A stretch of 64,000 bases of DNA from Zygaena filipendulae (Eukaryota > Arthropoda > Insecta > Lepidoptera > Zygaenidae): positions 12,244,001 to 12,308,000 of the forward strand of contig OU015653.1 in the NCBI GenBank assembly GCA_907165275.2, read 5' to 3'. The position numbers and the translations under genes were made by a program. Positions 36,181 to 48,018 of the stretch are shown here, in pieces. The notes under the pieces were generated by a model that had not been told where the DNA came from, ran no database searches, and saw nothing but the letters and a program-made list of their open reading frames with translations. Each line of letters starts with the position of its first letter. Position 1 is the first letter of the stretch.

Positions 36181-36815
36181 CTAGCTGACCCGCGCGATTT
36201 CATCCGCGGTAATTTCGGAGTTCCCGCGGGAATTTCGGGATAAAAAGTACCCTACGTCACCCAGGATCACTTTAGCTTCCTATCTATAAGTGAAAGAATT
36301 TTCAAAATCGGTTCAGTAGATCCATAGATTACAACCTCACAAACTCCGGAGTTCCCGCGGGAATCCCGGGATAAAAACACTCTATGTCACTCAGAATCAC
36401 TGTAGCTCTTTATAAACGAAAGAATTTTTAAAATCGGTTCAGTAGATCCAGAGATAGCTGGAAATACCCGCGGGAAATTCGGAGTTCCCGCGGGAATTCC
36501 GGGATGAAAAATAGATAGTAGCCGATTCTCAGACCTACTGAATATGCATATAAAATTTCATGAGAATCGGTCAAGTCAAGCTGTTTCGGAGGAGTATGGG
36601 AACGAACATTGTGACACGAGAATTTTATACATTAAGATTAAAAATGCGAATGTTTGTGACTTTTTCACGCCTTAACGACTCCACCGATCATCATGAAAAT
36701 TAGCATACACGTTGTCAGCGGTACATGCAAGTATCTACGGTACCTAGATACTTCGTGTCCGAGAATTCCGATATTACCGCGGGTGAAACCGCTAAGAACA
36801 GCTTGTAGCTAATTA
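36181..36815. repeat. cluster of retroposon tails
   Basis: 36181-36335 (+, ACTAGCTGACCCGCGCGATT) is followed by repeated internal blocks TCCCGCGGGAATTTCGGGAT and TCGGTTCAGTAGATCCA at 36350-36480, a further copy to 36635, and a minus copy 36640-36815 ending GAACAGCTTGTAGCT. The repeated middle suggests internal tandem duplication or successive insertions. Confidence 0.65.
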
Positions 36816-37281
36816 AAACCTCTGAACAGTAGTGGTTTTGTAGCATAAACTCTAAAAACCCTAAACCAAGTTGTTGTCTTCTACTGAATACGTTTAATTA
36901 TTTGCTCAAATAAAGTGCGTAATTACCGATATAAGCTATTGGCACGACCACGGGGGAGTACTTGGGTATCTGGAACTGTGCCAGTTATTCAGGGATCGAG
37001 GGACTGAATAAATAATAATTTGTCACAGTAACACCTAGAGGTAGTGCGGATATTGTTACATCCAAAGGATATTTAAACATATCACGGATGATAAACTAAT
37101 ATCGGATGGAAATAAATTGTTGAATGTCTACGCCCCTTGAGGGTTGAGAGAGATATTACCAGTAGGTATGTTACTAGCTGATGACGCCGGGTTTCGCTCG
37201 CGTCTTTTCGGATTTTTCCTCTTCGTTTAATGAGAGAGAGTATCTTAAAAGATTATATATGTCAAGTCCCAAGTGGGCGCC

Positions 37282-37460
37282 GATAAGCAATAGCATGTTA
37301 CCCCCACCATTAAGTTATTGATACAGAACGCTTTATTAAGAGTTATTGAATGTTTTTTAATTATGTTTTTAACTTATTAATTATGTTTTTAAAAATGTCG
37401 CTATTGCTTTTAAAACACGATTTACTCAAAATTTCTTCAGTTAACATACTATCGCTTATC
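37282..37460. mobile_element. GATAAGCAATAG MITE, copy 1
   Basis: The ends GATAAGCAATAGCATGTTA and TAACATACTATCGCTTATC are inverted copies. The interior shares AAAACACGATTTACTCAAAA with the second copy at 59166-59382. Confidence 0.7.
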
Positions 37461-37567
37461 TATGTCCAAGTAAGGGGCCTTAACCTATCCATTTCCGATG
37501 GATCTTTTTGTTTTATACGTACCGGAATACAAGTATTCTAATCAAGATCTATTGAACTACCTACTAA

Positions 37568-37804
37568 CCGCCGCACTCAGAGTAGACTTTAATGATTACT
37601 TAATTAAATATAGATTTTTAAAACAAAACTGCCGCAATCAGACAAGTTTAATAAATTAATGTTAATTGGCATTTAAATAATTAAGTTACATCTCATTAAA
37701 TGCCAATTAACATTAATTTACTGAACGTCTCTGATTTCGGCAGTTTTGTTTCCAAAATCTATACTTAACTAAGTAATAATTAAAGTCGACTCTGGGTGCG
37801 GCGG
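37568..37804. mobile_element. Harbinger-like foldback MITE, copy 4 (237 bp)
   Basis: The ends are CCGCCGCACTCAGAG and CTCTGGGTGCGGCGG, flanked by TAA on both sides (37565-37567 and 37805-37807). The arms match copy 1 with scattered substitutions. Confidence 0.85.
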
Positions 37805-37963
37805 TAAGTCTCCAAATAAATTACCTACCTAATACAATTATGTAGTGCGAAATAGCGAGTTTGTAGACCTCTGTCATTCAGTGCCGCACCAACTGTGGTT
37901 TGAACACGGCACTATTTTTAATTACTGAATATTTTTTGATTAACCTATAGGCCTTAATAGTAC

Positions 37964-38331
37964 ATTGTTATCCTAGGGGTGAACGTCTATATCTCGCTAC
38001 GCTCGGGCGCCAAACCCCGTCTCGGGACTAAATAAGTCTTTCTCCCGAGGATAACACTGTGCTTTTCATTACGAATGCAACGAAAGTCAAAATAAAAATA
38101 GGAATTAGCTAAAGAAAAAAATGAGTGAATTTTATTTTACATAAATCAACCATTAGGTGTGCTACTGGCCAGTAAGTATGCTCCCTATGACATAAAAAAA
38201 AATTGAGTTTCTGCAGTATCCAGCTGTCAGTTGAAAGCGATTCTCCCTAGGGCTGAAAAGTGTTACTTTCAAGCCGCGTCTCAGGCAACTTCAGACCTAC
38301 TTTCCGAGTATGAGTAATGAAAAATATTTTT
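37964..38331 (-). mobile_element. 370-bp element, copy 2
   Basis: It is the reverse complement of 13983-14352 over its whole length, with few differences (for example ATTGTTATCCTAGGGGTGAA, AACCCCGTCTCGGGACTAAA). Confidence 0.7.
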
Positions 38332-40785
38332 GTTCGTAAAAATACGGAAGACGAAAGGGAATACCGATTTGTTTTGGCTTCATACAGGATGTGGTTTTAG
38401 TTTGAAAGCAATAATATTAATCATTGTCGTGTAAATTAAAGTGAAACTTTGATGTTACACGCTGAATTTTCACAAACTTTACTTATGTTTAAATAACGGA
38501 GTGTAATTAAACTTTCGACCCAGTCAGTGACTTCGTTACGTTGCGCAGAATATAGAAGTAATGTAGTAAAATAGATATTATTATATTCAAAACTTCTTTT
38601 TCTTTTTATCAAGCCCGAAGGATTTTCGCACAGGCCTTTAAACTAGCACGGTCGAGTTATAGTTCCATTATAAAGACTCGTAGTTTTTTGTTTGAAGTTG
38701 TACCTCGTTGTTTAATATTATATCTTTTTTTTTTTGAACATCATAATATTATTTTATAATTATTATTTTGGAAAACAGCCAATCAATATAATACAGTAAG
38801 GGATGTTTATTAAAATACGTCTACCATTGCTTTTAACATTATTTAAACCAGTACTTGACTTATTTTACTTAACTATCTCGCTCGAACACCCTTCATTTTA
38901 ATTTATTACTTGCTCAATATTACTTTCATTGTTTCTCTCTAGGTACATGGCCTCTGAAATAAATTTGTTTTTTTTTTAATAAAAAAATTAATTTCACATA
39001 TCCTAACTAGCTGTTCCTCGCGGTTTCAATTGCGGTAATTTCAGAAGTTCCGCGGGAATTCCCAGATAAAAAGTTCCCGAAATCCTTCTTTGTATCCCTG
39101 TTAACGTGCATGCAAAATTTCATGATGAGCCGTTAAGGAATGAAAGCGTAACAAACAAACAAACTCATTTTCAGCTTTTATAATGTTAGTAAGGATTATT
39201 ATCATAGACAGATGCACAAACAGTACAAACAATGGAAAATTTATTATTATTAAAACTCTATAAAACGAAACACGTTCAGAAAAGTTCTCTTGGGGCCATG
39301 TACTTGTGGCCTGCATTTGCTAAGACCCCCTTCCATATTCATAATATTATGCCATATCCACACAATTTTACAGTACGGTATTCGTGCACATAATTGTAAT
39401 ATACATATTGCTCGGCTCATTAAAAGTTTAATTAAGTTTTGGCTCACCCGGAGTCGAATGTATTACCGTTAGGCGGGAATATTGCTTGAGGATAGAGGAT
39501 ACACTTCGTGCCAAACATATATGACTGTTATATTATTATAAAGTTTAGCGTAGATAACGTGTTCGTTTAAGTTTAAATGTCAAACTGCCTTATTATCTCT
39601 GACTGAAAACTAAACCCTTCTTTCTGACTAATCGTCCTTACCTTAACCTTACTTAAAAAAATATGATTAGTTTTAATCCATATTAAGAGTAGGTAGTTAG
39701 GTACTTATGAATGCGAAAGTAACTCTGTCTGTCTGACTGACTGTTACGATTTCAGGCCTTAACGGCTCAACCGGTCATCATGAAATTTTGTATACAAGTT
39801 CTCAGAGATACAGAAAAGGACATAGGGTACCTAGTTTCAATCCCGGGATTCCTTTGTTATATCTCTGAAATTTCCGCGGATGAATTCGCGGGTAACAGCT
39901 AGTTTTATATAACATTATATAAATTGGTAATCTTTATTTTTGGAAAAACCCTTCTTAAAACAAAGTCTTCATAGTAATACTAATTAAAATTAATTAAAGT
40001 TCTTGTTTGCGGTTCAGTATTTTAATTTGTTTTAATCTCACAATAAATATACATAGGTTTGAAGTTTAAAATTGATTTTCAAAATATTTTTAAAACCGAA
40101 GCCAAATAACCTAAAATAAATATATTTAGCAAAATTTCACAGAAGACTATAAAAAGGTAGGATATTACTACCCTACAACAGTATTTCTGTTTGTTCACTC
40201 TTATCTGAAAACTACTATATGAATTTCACGGGTTCAGTTCACTTCATAAAGCTTAGTTAGGAGTAACAATCGAGCCTTTTTTCATCGTCAGATGTCGAGA
40301 AAAAGTTATGGTCATTCATACGCGCGGGCGCAACCGCGGGCACCACTATGTTAATATCTTGAAAAAATCCTTTTCTTAAATTAAATTCTTGTACCAAAAA
40401 TAGTTGTAATAAATTTAATTATAGCAGCAGTCTGTTTCATAACGAATTTTAATTAAAAAGTTTAACCATCATTTTAATTAATACGGGTTAGTTTAATACG
40501 TCCAACGCTCGTTCTAAGGTCACGCAATAAATAAGATGGCGGGTAATTCAGACCGACCGTCGTCTGTTTGTTTGTCCACTTGTAATTTGAAAGTTACACA
40601 TAGCCCGATTCCGAAAAAAAAAATAGCATTTACTTGAAAAACATTAAATTATTCTTACATTGAATCAAAATTTCTAATAACATCGTGAGACCTCATCTAG
40701 TATGATCGTGGAGCCCTAGGATAGAAACGTCATATAAAAAAAGAAGAATAAGTAGGTAACATGGTTTTCAGGAATCGACAAGATT
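38332..40785. other. intergenic with retroposon tails, no gene seen
   Basis: Retroposon tails lie at 39005-39195 (+, CTAGCTGTTCCTCGCGGTTT to TTATAATGTTAGTAAGGAT) and 39710-39905 (-, ending GGGTAACAGCTAGTTTTATA). No exon is recognised in the remainder. Confidence 0.45.
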
Positions 40786-40789
40786 GCTA

Positions 40790-41020
40790 GATCAATAAAA
40801 AATAATAGACCCGTATTTTTTGCTTTTTCAATTTATTGAAAAAATACCAAGATAAAACGCATTAAAGTTTAGGAGTGGGGGCTCTTGCTATAATCTGTAT
40901 CATGGCGTGACGTCACGCGACATTTCAACTTAGGTAATGTATCTCCGTTATTTTTTGATTACGCAAAAAATGAAAAAATACGTGTCCAATATTTTTTAGT
41001 CCATCTACAAGACGGACTAA
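40790..41020 (+). mobile_element. TTAGTCCGTC MITE, copy 4 (left end worn)
   Basis: The right end ACAAGACGGACTAA is intact and the interior (AAACGCATTAAAGTTTAG, GTGACGTCACGCGACATTTC) matches. The left terminus has lost TTAGTCCGTC. Confidence 0.65.
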
Positions 41021-41144
41021 AAATTACAACTTGGTTGATAAGCCCATTGAATTACCTTATTCATTTTGGTTTATGCTCAGATGGATAGGTAGAGAATATG
41101 GATTTACTTAGTGAAATTTAGATTTTTAGTTTAAGTAATTTATT

Positions 41145-41578
41145 ACCTACCGAGTATTATTCGGTTTTACTTTACCGAGTATCGAGTACTCGGCCGAGTA
41201 ACTCGGTTGAAAACAAGTTAGAAACACACTTAACAGAATGTAACTGTAGTGGACAGTCATTCAATAAATATTACAGTTATTTTATAAATGCAATACTGTT
41301 TCAGTGTTTCAACATTTGATCTGATTATAAAATTAAATTCGATGACGAGTTAGCAAATTTCAGACCTTTTGTTTTCTTCTTAAGATTGATACGTTTTTAA
41401 AATAATAAATGGGATTAACTACTTTTTAATGTAGTTTTCACTATGGCATTAACCTAACACTTTATTTAAAACGAGTACTCGGCAGTTGAACCGAGTTATT
41501 CGGCCGAGTACGAGTATTAAAAAAACCACCGAATACACAGAGTACCGCGTAGTAACCGAGTACTCGGCGCATCTCTAG
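41145..41578. mobile_element. hAT-type element remnant rich in ACTCGG
   Basis: Both flanks are dense in ACCGAGTACTCGG and GGCCGAGT motifs (41147-41210 and 41468-41565) in opposite arrangement. The right end reads ACCGAGTACTCGGCGCATCT then CTAG, whose reverse (AGAGATGCGCCGAGTACTCG) resembles known hAT termini. The left terminus is not clear. The interior is AT-rich and non-coding. Confidence 0.5.
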
Positions 41579-42145
41579 CAATAACTTTAATTTTCAGTGC
41601 AAGTAGTGGTAGGTATCCTACAAAACCTAAGTATCAAGGATCAAAAATTTTTAAATAGCTAAAAATAAAAATTTCATCTCATACTCGTAACGAATAGGGC
41701 TCCGGTTTGCACAGTGCGATGTTTGTGTTGGTAATTGTGGACTTACTGGTATAGGTCGACACCTAAGCTTGAAAAACAAGACTGTCGTTTTTATTACCGT
41801 CCATGTTTTTGTTGATTTCCTCTCAAATTGAATAAATAAAATATTAGTACACTACAACTATTATGATATTATTACAAATTCTGTATAAAAATTAAATATA
41901 AGAAATAAGAGAGTTGTATTTTCATCAGATTTATATATATCTATCCTAAATTGAAGTAAAATTGAAGTGTCTGTTTATCATGCCAAAATAACTGCTTTTT
42001 GCCCTATGTTGTTTTCTGTATACCCTTGACAACGTCTAATTATGCCAAGTTTCATAATGATCAATTGTGTTATTAACGCGGGAAAAGCTAAAAGCCAACA
42101 GACTTACAGTTACTTTTGAATTAATTTATAATATTAGTATTTATT

Positions 42146-42270
42146 TTTTAATGACATAGAGGGCAAACGGGCAAGTGGTACACCTGATGGTAAGTGATCA
42201 CCGCCGCCCATGGACATCTGCAACACCAGAAGGTTGGCAACAGGTGTTGCCAACCTGGAGTGGGAATGGG
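42146..42270 (-). mobile_element. SINE 3' half
   Basis: It is the reverse complement of the last 120 bp of the SINE at 23591-23946: TTTTTTAATGACATAGAGGG, GGGCAAGTGGTACACCTGAT and GTGATCACCGCCGCCCATGG. Confidence 0.7.
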
Positions 42271-45090
42271 TCTTAGACATGATTTTTTTTAGTGGGTAGT
42301 GCTTGTGCCTTCAGTGTAATAGATATAGACCCTAATAGATCAAGCACTGAAATGGTTGTTTATCTTAAACAGCTGATACTCGTATTTCCACGATTCCATG
42401 AAATTAAGTGGCTTGTATTCGATGTGCCAGGCGTCGAGTTAAAAGCGGCATTACTTAACATTTTATGCAAATAAATGTACGCCTGACTCTCATGCTACCC
42501 GGGCACTTTGCAGGGAAATGTACAATAAAATGGAGCCATAGTGGCTGAGCCCGGATTATGGCGATGCGGCCTGCAGAGGCGTGTTTAAACCGACGCACTC
42601 TGTCCTGCCTATTTGTAGTTATACCGAACAAATATCCCGCAATGGATCTTTCAATGAAATCGTTAATTTCATTATTTCCCCACCTATGTCTATTTCAAAA
42701 TTCCCGCAGGCACTCTTTTTATTTGAGCGAAAGTACCCCATCTCCTTTTCCAAAACCTAAAATAGTCTTATACTGTTAACTATTGTTTCTAGCGCGGGTT
42801 TACCTGCTGAACTTCGGTATGAATAATAAATCCTGTGATGCTTCGGTATACTGTTTAAAAAGAGCACCTCTCATCTTTATTTGCCGCTTAGCCTTTAAAC
42901 ATGGCCAAAAAGCGGATTTTGGTTGGTTCAAGTTCCAAATATAAATAGAAAATTGGGTACCTCACATTTTTAGGAGGACTTATCAGGTTCATCGTCAGGC
43001 AAACTTGATTTATTTATTAAATCTAATACCTTCCAATTACAACATTGTATACTAGTAGGCCTTACGTACTTCCCCTCTCATCTTCTCACATTCTCAAACG
43101 TGCAAACAAAGCATTGAAGCTTTAAAAAACTTTACTGTGTCAATTTTGACGTACCACACTCTCTTAACTTTTCTCAATTCTGTTACTAAAATATTATACT
43201 TTACTTTAAAATACGTGTACCAGTGAAAAAAAAATATATGTTCACTTTCTGTCCACTACGATTTCAATAAATATTTTGCCCAAAACCAAATTACCGAACC
43301 AAAACTTCCATAACTCTATTTATAGCGTGCGTATATTTTTTTACTTACCTTTGAATTCACCAGAGACCACTGCGGGGGTCGGATAACAAAATGACTCCAA
43401 AGGTCGACGCATTCAATAAAGTAAAAGTTCCATCGCAAAATGGAAGTTGAAATGTTTCGAGAGGACAAAGTTTCCAGGCCAAGCGACAAACTAGCAAGAA
43501 AGTTTGTGAGTTTGAGACACTCCTCTTCAATACTGCCGGCGTACTCTATTGTGATTTTCACTTTTGAAATTGACAGCGACACTTAGCCGCAAAAATGTTT
43601 TCAATTCCGCTTATTAGTTTTCGCTACGGTATCTGAGAGTTTCGACGAGAAGAATTTCAAACAACTGCTCTCCCGGTTTCACTCGCGTTGATTTCGGAGT
43701 TACCAATAGGAATTTCGGGATGAAAAGTCCTGACAATGTTTATGCAAAATTTCATGTTGAATGGTTGAGTCTATAAGTTGGGCCCTCGGTACTCACTGAA
43801 AACTAAATTCAGTGAGTTTAAAATTATGACTGTACAATCTCAGTACATGTACGAGAATTTATTATAAGTTCACAAAAATTTAGGTAACTTTAAGAAAAAC
43901 AGTGCTTTACATAATCTAAACTTAAGAAATAAAGATAAACTCGCTGTGCCTAATACTAGGCTCCATGAAAATTCTAACTCTTTTAAAGGATAATGTATAA
44001 CGCTTTTACAACAAACTCCCAAACGATGTAATTACATGAAATTAATTTGTCAATTAATTAATTCGAGACCCTTATTAAAAACAGATTATGCGATAAAGCA
44101 TATATTATAGTGTAGTAGACATTTGGGAAGGAATTACTCTATTCAGTTACTATTTTTTATTTCTCCTAATTTATAAGTAGGTACGATCATTAAAAGACAG
44201 CTCTGCTGAGTTTCTTGTCAGTTCTTCTCAGTAGAGGACGTATTCCGATCTGACGGTCATTCATAGTTCTTAGAACCTGCTGACAATTATATGTGATTAT
44301 TACAATCAATCCAAAGTAAGAAATGGCATTTGAATTTGAGTAGTTATGACGTGAAAATGTGACATAAACTAACATTCCTATTTATAATATTAGGAATAGG
44401 AAAAAATAATTTGAATTAAAATGAAAATTTACAAAAAAAAAAACGACACCTGGGGAACTTACCACCTCGTTACAAACAATTAAATAATCCACCACGACGT
44501 ATTTTCTCGGTTTTAAATTTTTCTCCGCAGCTGCATACTTACATATGTGGTAGCCTGCATACAAAGCGAGGCATTCCTTTGGATCAGATATGTAAGGCCC
44601 GGTCGCACCCCCGCATACATTCGGTGGCTTTAGTCGTTCTAGAGTCGTGACCTCACATTTAACATCGAACTTTGCGGTCGACCGTGGCTTTTCGATATAA
44701 GCAGAACAAAAAAAAAGAAAACTGTTATAAGTAATAGGTGTGCATTTGTCGAGAAACCAAAGTTCGAGTTGAAATCGATTTATTTGAATTTCGTTTGGAT
44801 GTTGGTTTATACATTTTACAGAACGAGTGATTTTGAGTGAAATCGTTGTCGATACTATTTAAATATGTTTATTGACTAAAAAAAAATGTACAACAGCGCA
44901 TTTTATACCTGTGAGCCAAGGAGGAGAATAATCACGGTGGTCATTCCAGTTGCTATTCTCATCCGTGCTATTAGCATATTCTACCAGCCAACTTTATAAA
45001 ACTGAAAGAACTTTATAAACTGAAAGATAATGAATGTTGTCTCAGATTTTACAGACCTAGCGCATGGAATAATGACTAAGTTATACATAA
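42271..45090. other. intergenic, two weak exon-like frames
   Basis: 42292-42474 (+) is a 60-codon frame after a TTTTTTTTAG acceptor-like run. 43349-43582 (-) is a 78-codon frame that starts with ATG and stops at a strong donor (CAAAG then GTAAGT). Neither shows a known domain. 43670-43770 is a retroposon-tail fragment. 44570-44700 is slightly GC-richer without a frame. Confidence 0.3.
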
Positions 45091-45094
45091 CTAC

Positions 45095-45365
45095 TAGCTG
45101 TCCCCCGCGATTTCATCCGCGGTAATTTCGGAGTTTGCGTGAAAAAAGTACTCTACGTCCTTCTTTGCACCCCGACAGTAGTTTACGGTGATTAGCTGTT
45201 CCCCGGAGTTCCCGCGGGAATTCCGGGATAAAAACTATCCTATCTTTTGAATTGGACCATATTATAAATGGTTACAAAATTTTATGAAAATCCGTTCAGT
45301 AGTTTCGGAGTCCATCGCGGACAAACAACGTGACACGGGATTTATATAAGATAAGATAAGATTAT
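45095..45365 (+). repeat. retroposon tail with doubled head
   Basis: It begins ACTAGCTGTCCCCCGCGATT. A second head AGCTGTTCCCCGGAGTTCCC starts near 45194. It ends GACACGGGATTTATATAAGA. Confidence 0.65.
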
Positions 45366-46249
45366 TGACCAGAATTCAAATTGTTTATTTCTCAACCAAA
45401 AGCATATACTTACTTACAATAGTAATATACAATTTGAATTTGAAGCTTTCAGGGATAAATGTAGCTAAGTACATCGTTTATGTATAGAAATTCAATACGT
45501 GGGTGAAACCGAAAAAAATAAATACATTCTTCATTCTTCAGACTTCGTTAATCAAGAGGTTCCGTGTTTGATTCCCGGTGGAGGTGGACTTTGAACGATG
45601 AACACGGGGTTCCATTTTCCAGGCTAAGCGTGTATATATACATATATCTATAGTATAATATATATGTAATAATATATAGTATATATTAGTTTGCTTGGTT
45701 TCCACGACACAAGCTCATAGCTTAGTGTTGGATCCAATTCCTAGATAAAAAGTACCTTATTTGTTAATCTGATGTATAAGCTATATTATTGTAAAGTTTC
45801 ATTTAAATCCATTCAGTAGTTTTTGCGTGAAAGAGTAACAAACATCCATCCATCCATACATACTTATAAACTTTCGCGTTTATAATATTAGTAGCTCAGA
45901 GTAAATGTAGGATTATCAAAGGTTTATCAATATTAATTATGTGTTGTACGTACCTATACTACAGATCTACGTATAAGATAAGCGAGCATATAAATTTGAT
46001 GCTTGCGGAGAATATTAATTTACTGGCTACTTATTATGGGAAATTTATTGTGACTTGACTTTTGTGTGTTTGTGTGTGTGATTTGTGAAACATACTATCG
46101 AAAAATACACTATTACCGCATACCTCCTAGTTAATGCGTCGTAAAATCTAAATGTTTTTAGGTATTTAAAATTTAAGCTTTTAACGTAAACATTTAGATT
46201 TCAAACATAAACCTGTCTCAAAATAAGATTTATATATTGTAATAAAACA
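45366..46249. other. intergenic, SINE body fragments
   Basis: 45545-45640 carries the B-box part of the SINE seen at 34235 (GGTTCCGTGTTTGATTCCC). 45695-45735 (CACGACACAAGCTCATAGCT) recurs at 58589-58630. 45640-45690 is a TATA microsatellite. A diverged retroposon tail ends near 45895. Confidence 0.45.
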
Positions 46250-46525
46250 GGGGCCTGCAAATGATTTGAGGCTGATTCCGATTTTGATTCGACTTCAAAT
46301 TGTAATCGTATTTGGAATTGTGTTAATGTCTCAAGATGACGTCCGACAAATCAAAAAATGATTTTTTTTTAACAATTTAGTAAAATCGAGAAATTTTACT
46401 GATAAATACGATAGAGACGCGATCTCAAAGCTTTGAAAGTAGCAAAGTTTGATTTCTTTTCGACCTCATTTCGATTCGAGTTCGATTTGATCCTGACTCG
46501 ACTGTGTCAAGAGTATAACCCTTAT
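46250..46525. mobile_element. GGGGCC...CAAGAGTA MITE, copy 1
   Basis: It shares ATGATTTGAGGCTG, TTGATTCGACTTCAA, GATGACGTCCGACAA, GATAGAGACGCGATC and a terminal TCAAGAGTATAACCC with 57080-57400. Confidence 0.6.
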
Positions 46526-47756
46526 CTGTAAATTTAAAAATTATGAAAAAAAAAAACAGACTTCTTTTGTTGATTGTCGGTTTATCTAAACTTGCGTTTC
46601 GCCAAAACCACTTAATGGATTTCAATGATTTTTGCTAAAATACTTTTATCTTGATTCATCATCGAACTTCAAAACGACACAAAATCCTGAAATAGACGAG
46701 TGAAACTACAAGCCCGCAGAGTTTTACACGAGGTAAAACTTGTTTTATTCAAAGTATTGGACTAGCAACTCACAAAACGTTATTATTAGACAATTTTTGT
46801 TCTTTAAAAAAAAAATAAAAAAGGCATCTATGTACCTAGAAAAAAATAATCTTAAAAGCTTTTCGGATTTTTCAAATTCAAATTCAAAAATACTTTATTG
46901 CCCCAGGAGAGATAATAAAAACTAAAAAAATAATTAATTCTTTAAAATTCTGTAATTTATAGTGTGCTTTCGTTTCAAACCTTAATGTTATATGTCATGT
47001 CGCACGCAAGTCCTGGCGAGGTCATCAGATTACATCAATTTCAAGCACCATCTACTCTTCAAATAAAGATTCTATCGGAGCATACGCCGGGCGTGACTTG
47101 GCAGAGCAAAGAAAGCTGTCCTCTAGCTCTCCTACACTACAGCTCTGGAACGGTCAAGACTGAAACAAAGCTAAAAAATATATATCGACGCCCTTTTTGC
47201 AACGGAAGCGGAAAATTCATAAAATTCTGTAGACACCCACAATACGTTTATTGGATACTTCACATCTTAATAAATAATCTTTTTATGTGTAGTAGAAAAT
47301 TATAATTTTTTAGCTGACCTTGCTTCAAATTAATCTGATTTAAGTATGCTTGCTTAGACAGTCATCAAAATTTGTAAGCTGATTATGATTGAAAGCTTTC
47401 TTGTCAGAAGGTTAGCAAAATGAATAATAATTAATCTATCTTAATTAGACCAATTCTAAAATCGATTAGAAAAACTTGAAGCAAAAACGGTGTTATGACT
47501 AGGGACATACCTAAAACTGTTTCACAAAATATGTACCTAACATAAATCTATGCTTTATGCGCTACATTATTGATCTGTTACAGGATCCAGGATGTGGCCC
47601 TTGTCTATGTATTTAAAAGTGTAACGGTAATATTTATATTATGTATACTAATCATCCCCCGCGGTTCCACCCGCAGGAATTCCGGAGTTTCCGCGCGGGA
47701 ATCCCAGGATAAAAGTACCCTATGTCCAATGTCTAATGTTGACTAATTTTTATTTT
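46526..47756. other. intergenic, no supported gene
   Basis: 46868-46910 has TTCAAATTCAAATTCAAAAA and TACTTTATTG, the reversed 3' end of an insect retroposon. 46964-47305 is an open frame of 113 codons without a recognised domain, probably inside a retroposon copy. 47655-47715 is a retroposon-tail fragment interrupted at its 3' side by the MITE at 47757. Confidence 0.35.
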
Positions 47757-48018
47757 TTAGTCCGTCTTGTAGATTATTAAAAAATATTGGACACGTATTT
47801 TTTCTTTTTTTACGTAATCAAAAAATAACGGCGATATATTGAATTGAAATTTCGCGTGACGTCACTATTCTGACAGAGTGTATGGCGGTTTTGCGGTTAG
47901 TGACGTCACGACCTCCTCATCCTAAACTTTAATGCGCTTTATCTCTGTATATTTTAATTTATTTAAAAAAGCAAAAAATACCTTCTATTGTTTTTTTATT
48001 TTCTAACTGACGGACTAA
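47757..48018 (-). mobile_element. TTAGTCCGTC MITE, copy 5 (262 bp)
   Basis: Both termini are intact, TTAGTCCGTCTTGTAGATTA and CTAACTGACGGACTAA. It is very similar to copy 1 in reverse. Confidence 0.75.

Noticed and set aside
42292..42474. 60-codon last-exon-like frame after TTTTTTTTAG
   Set aside because: No domain and no upstream exon; adjacent to a SINE fragment whose end explains the T-run.
46964..47305. 113-codon frame as a gene
   Set aside because: No domain, no start context, and a retroposon 3' end lies just upstream in reverse.
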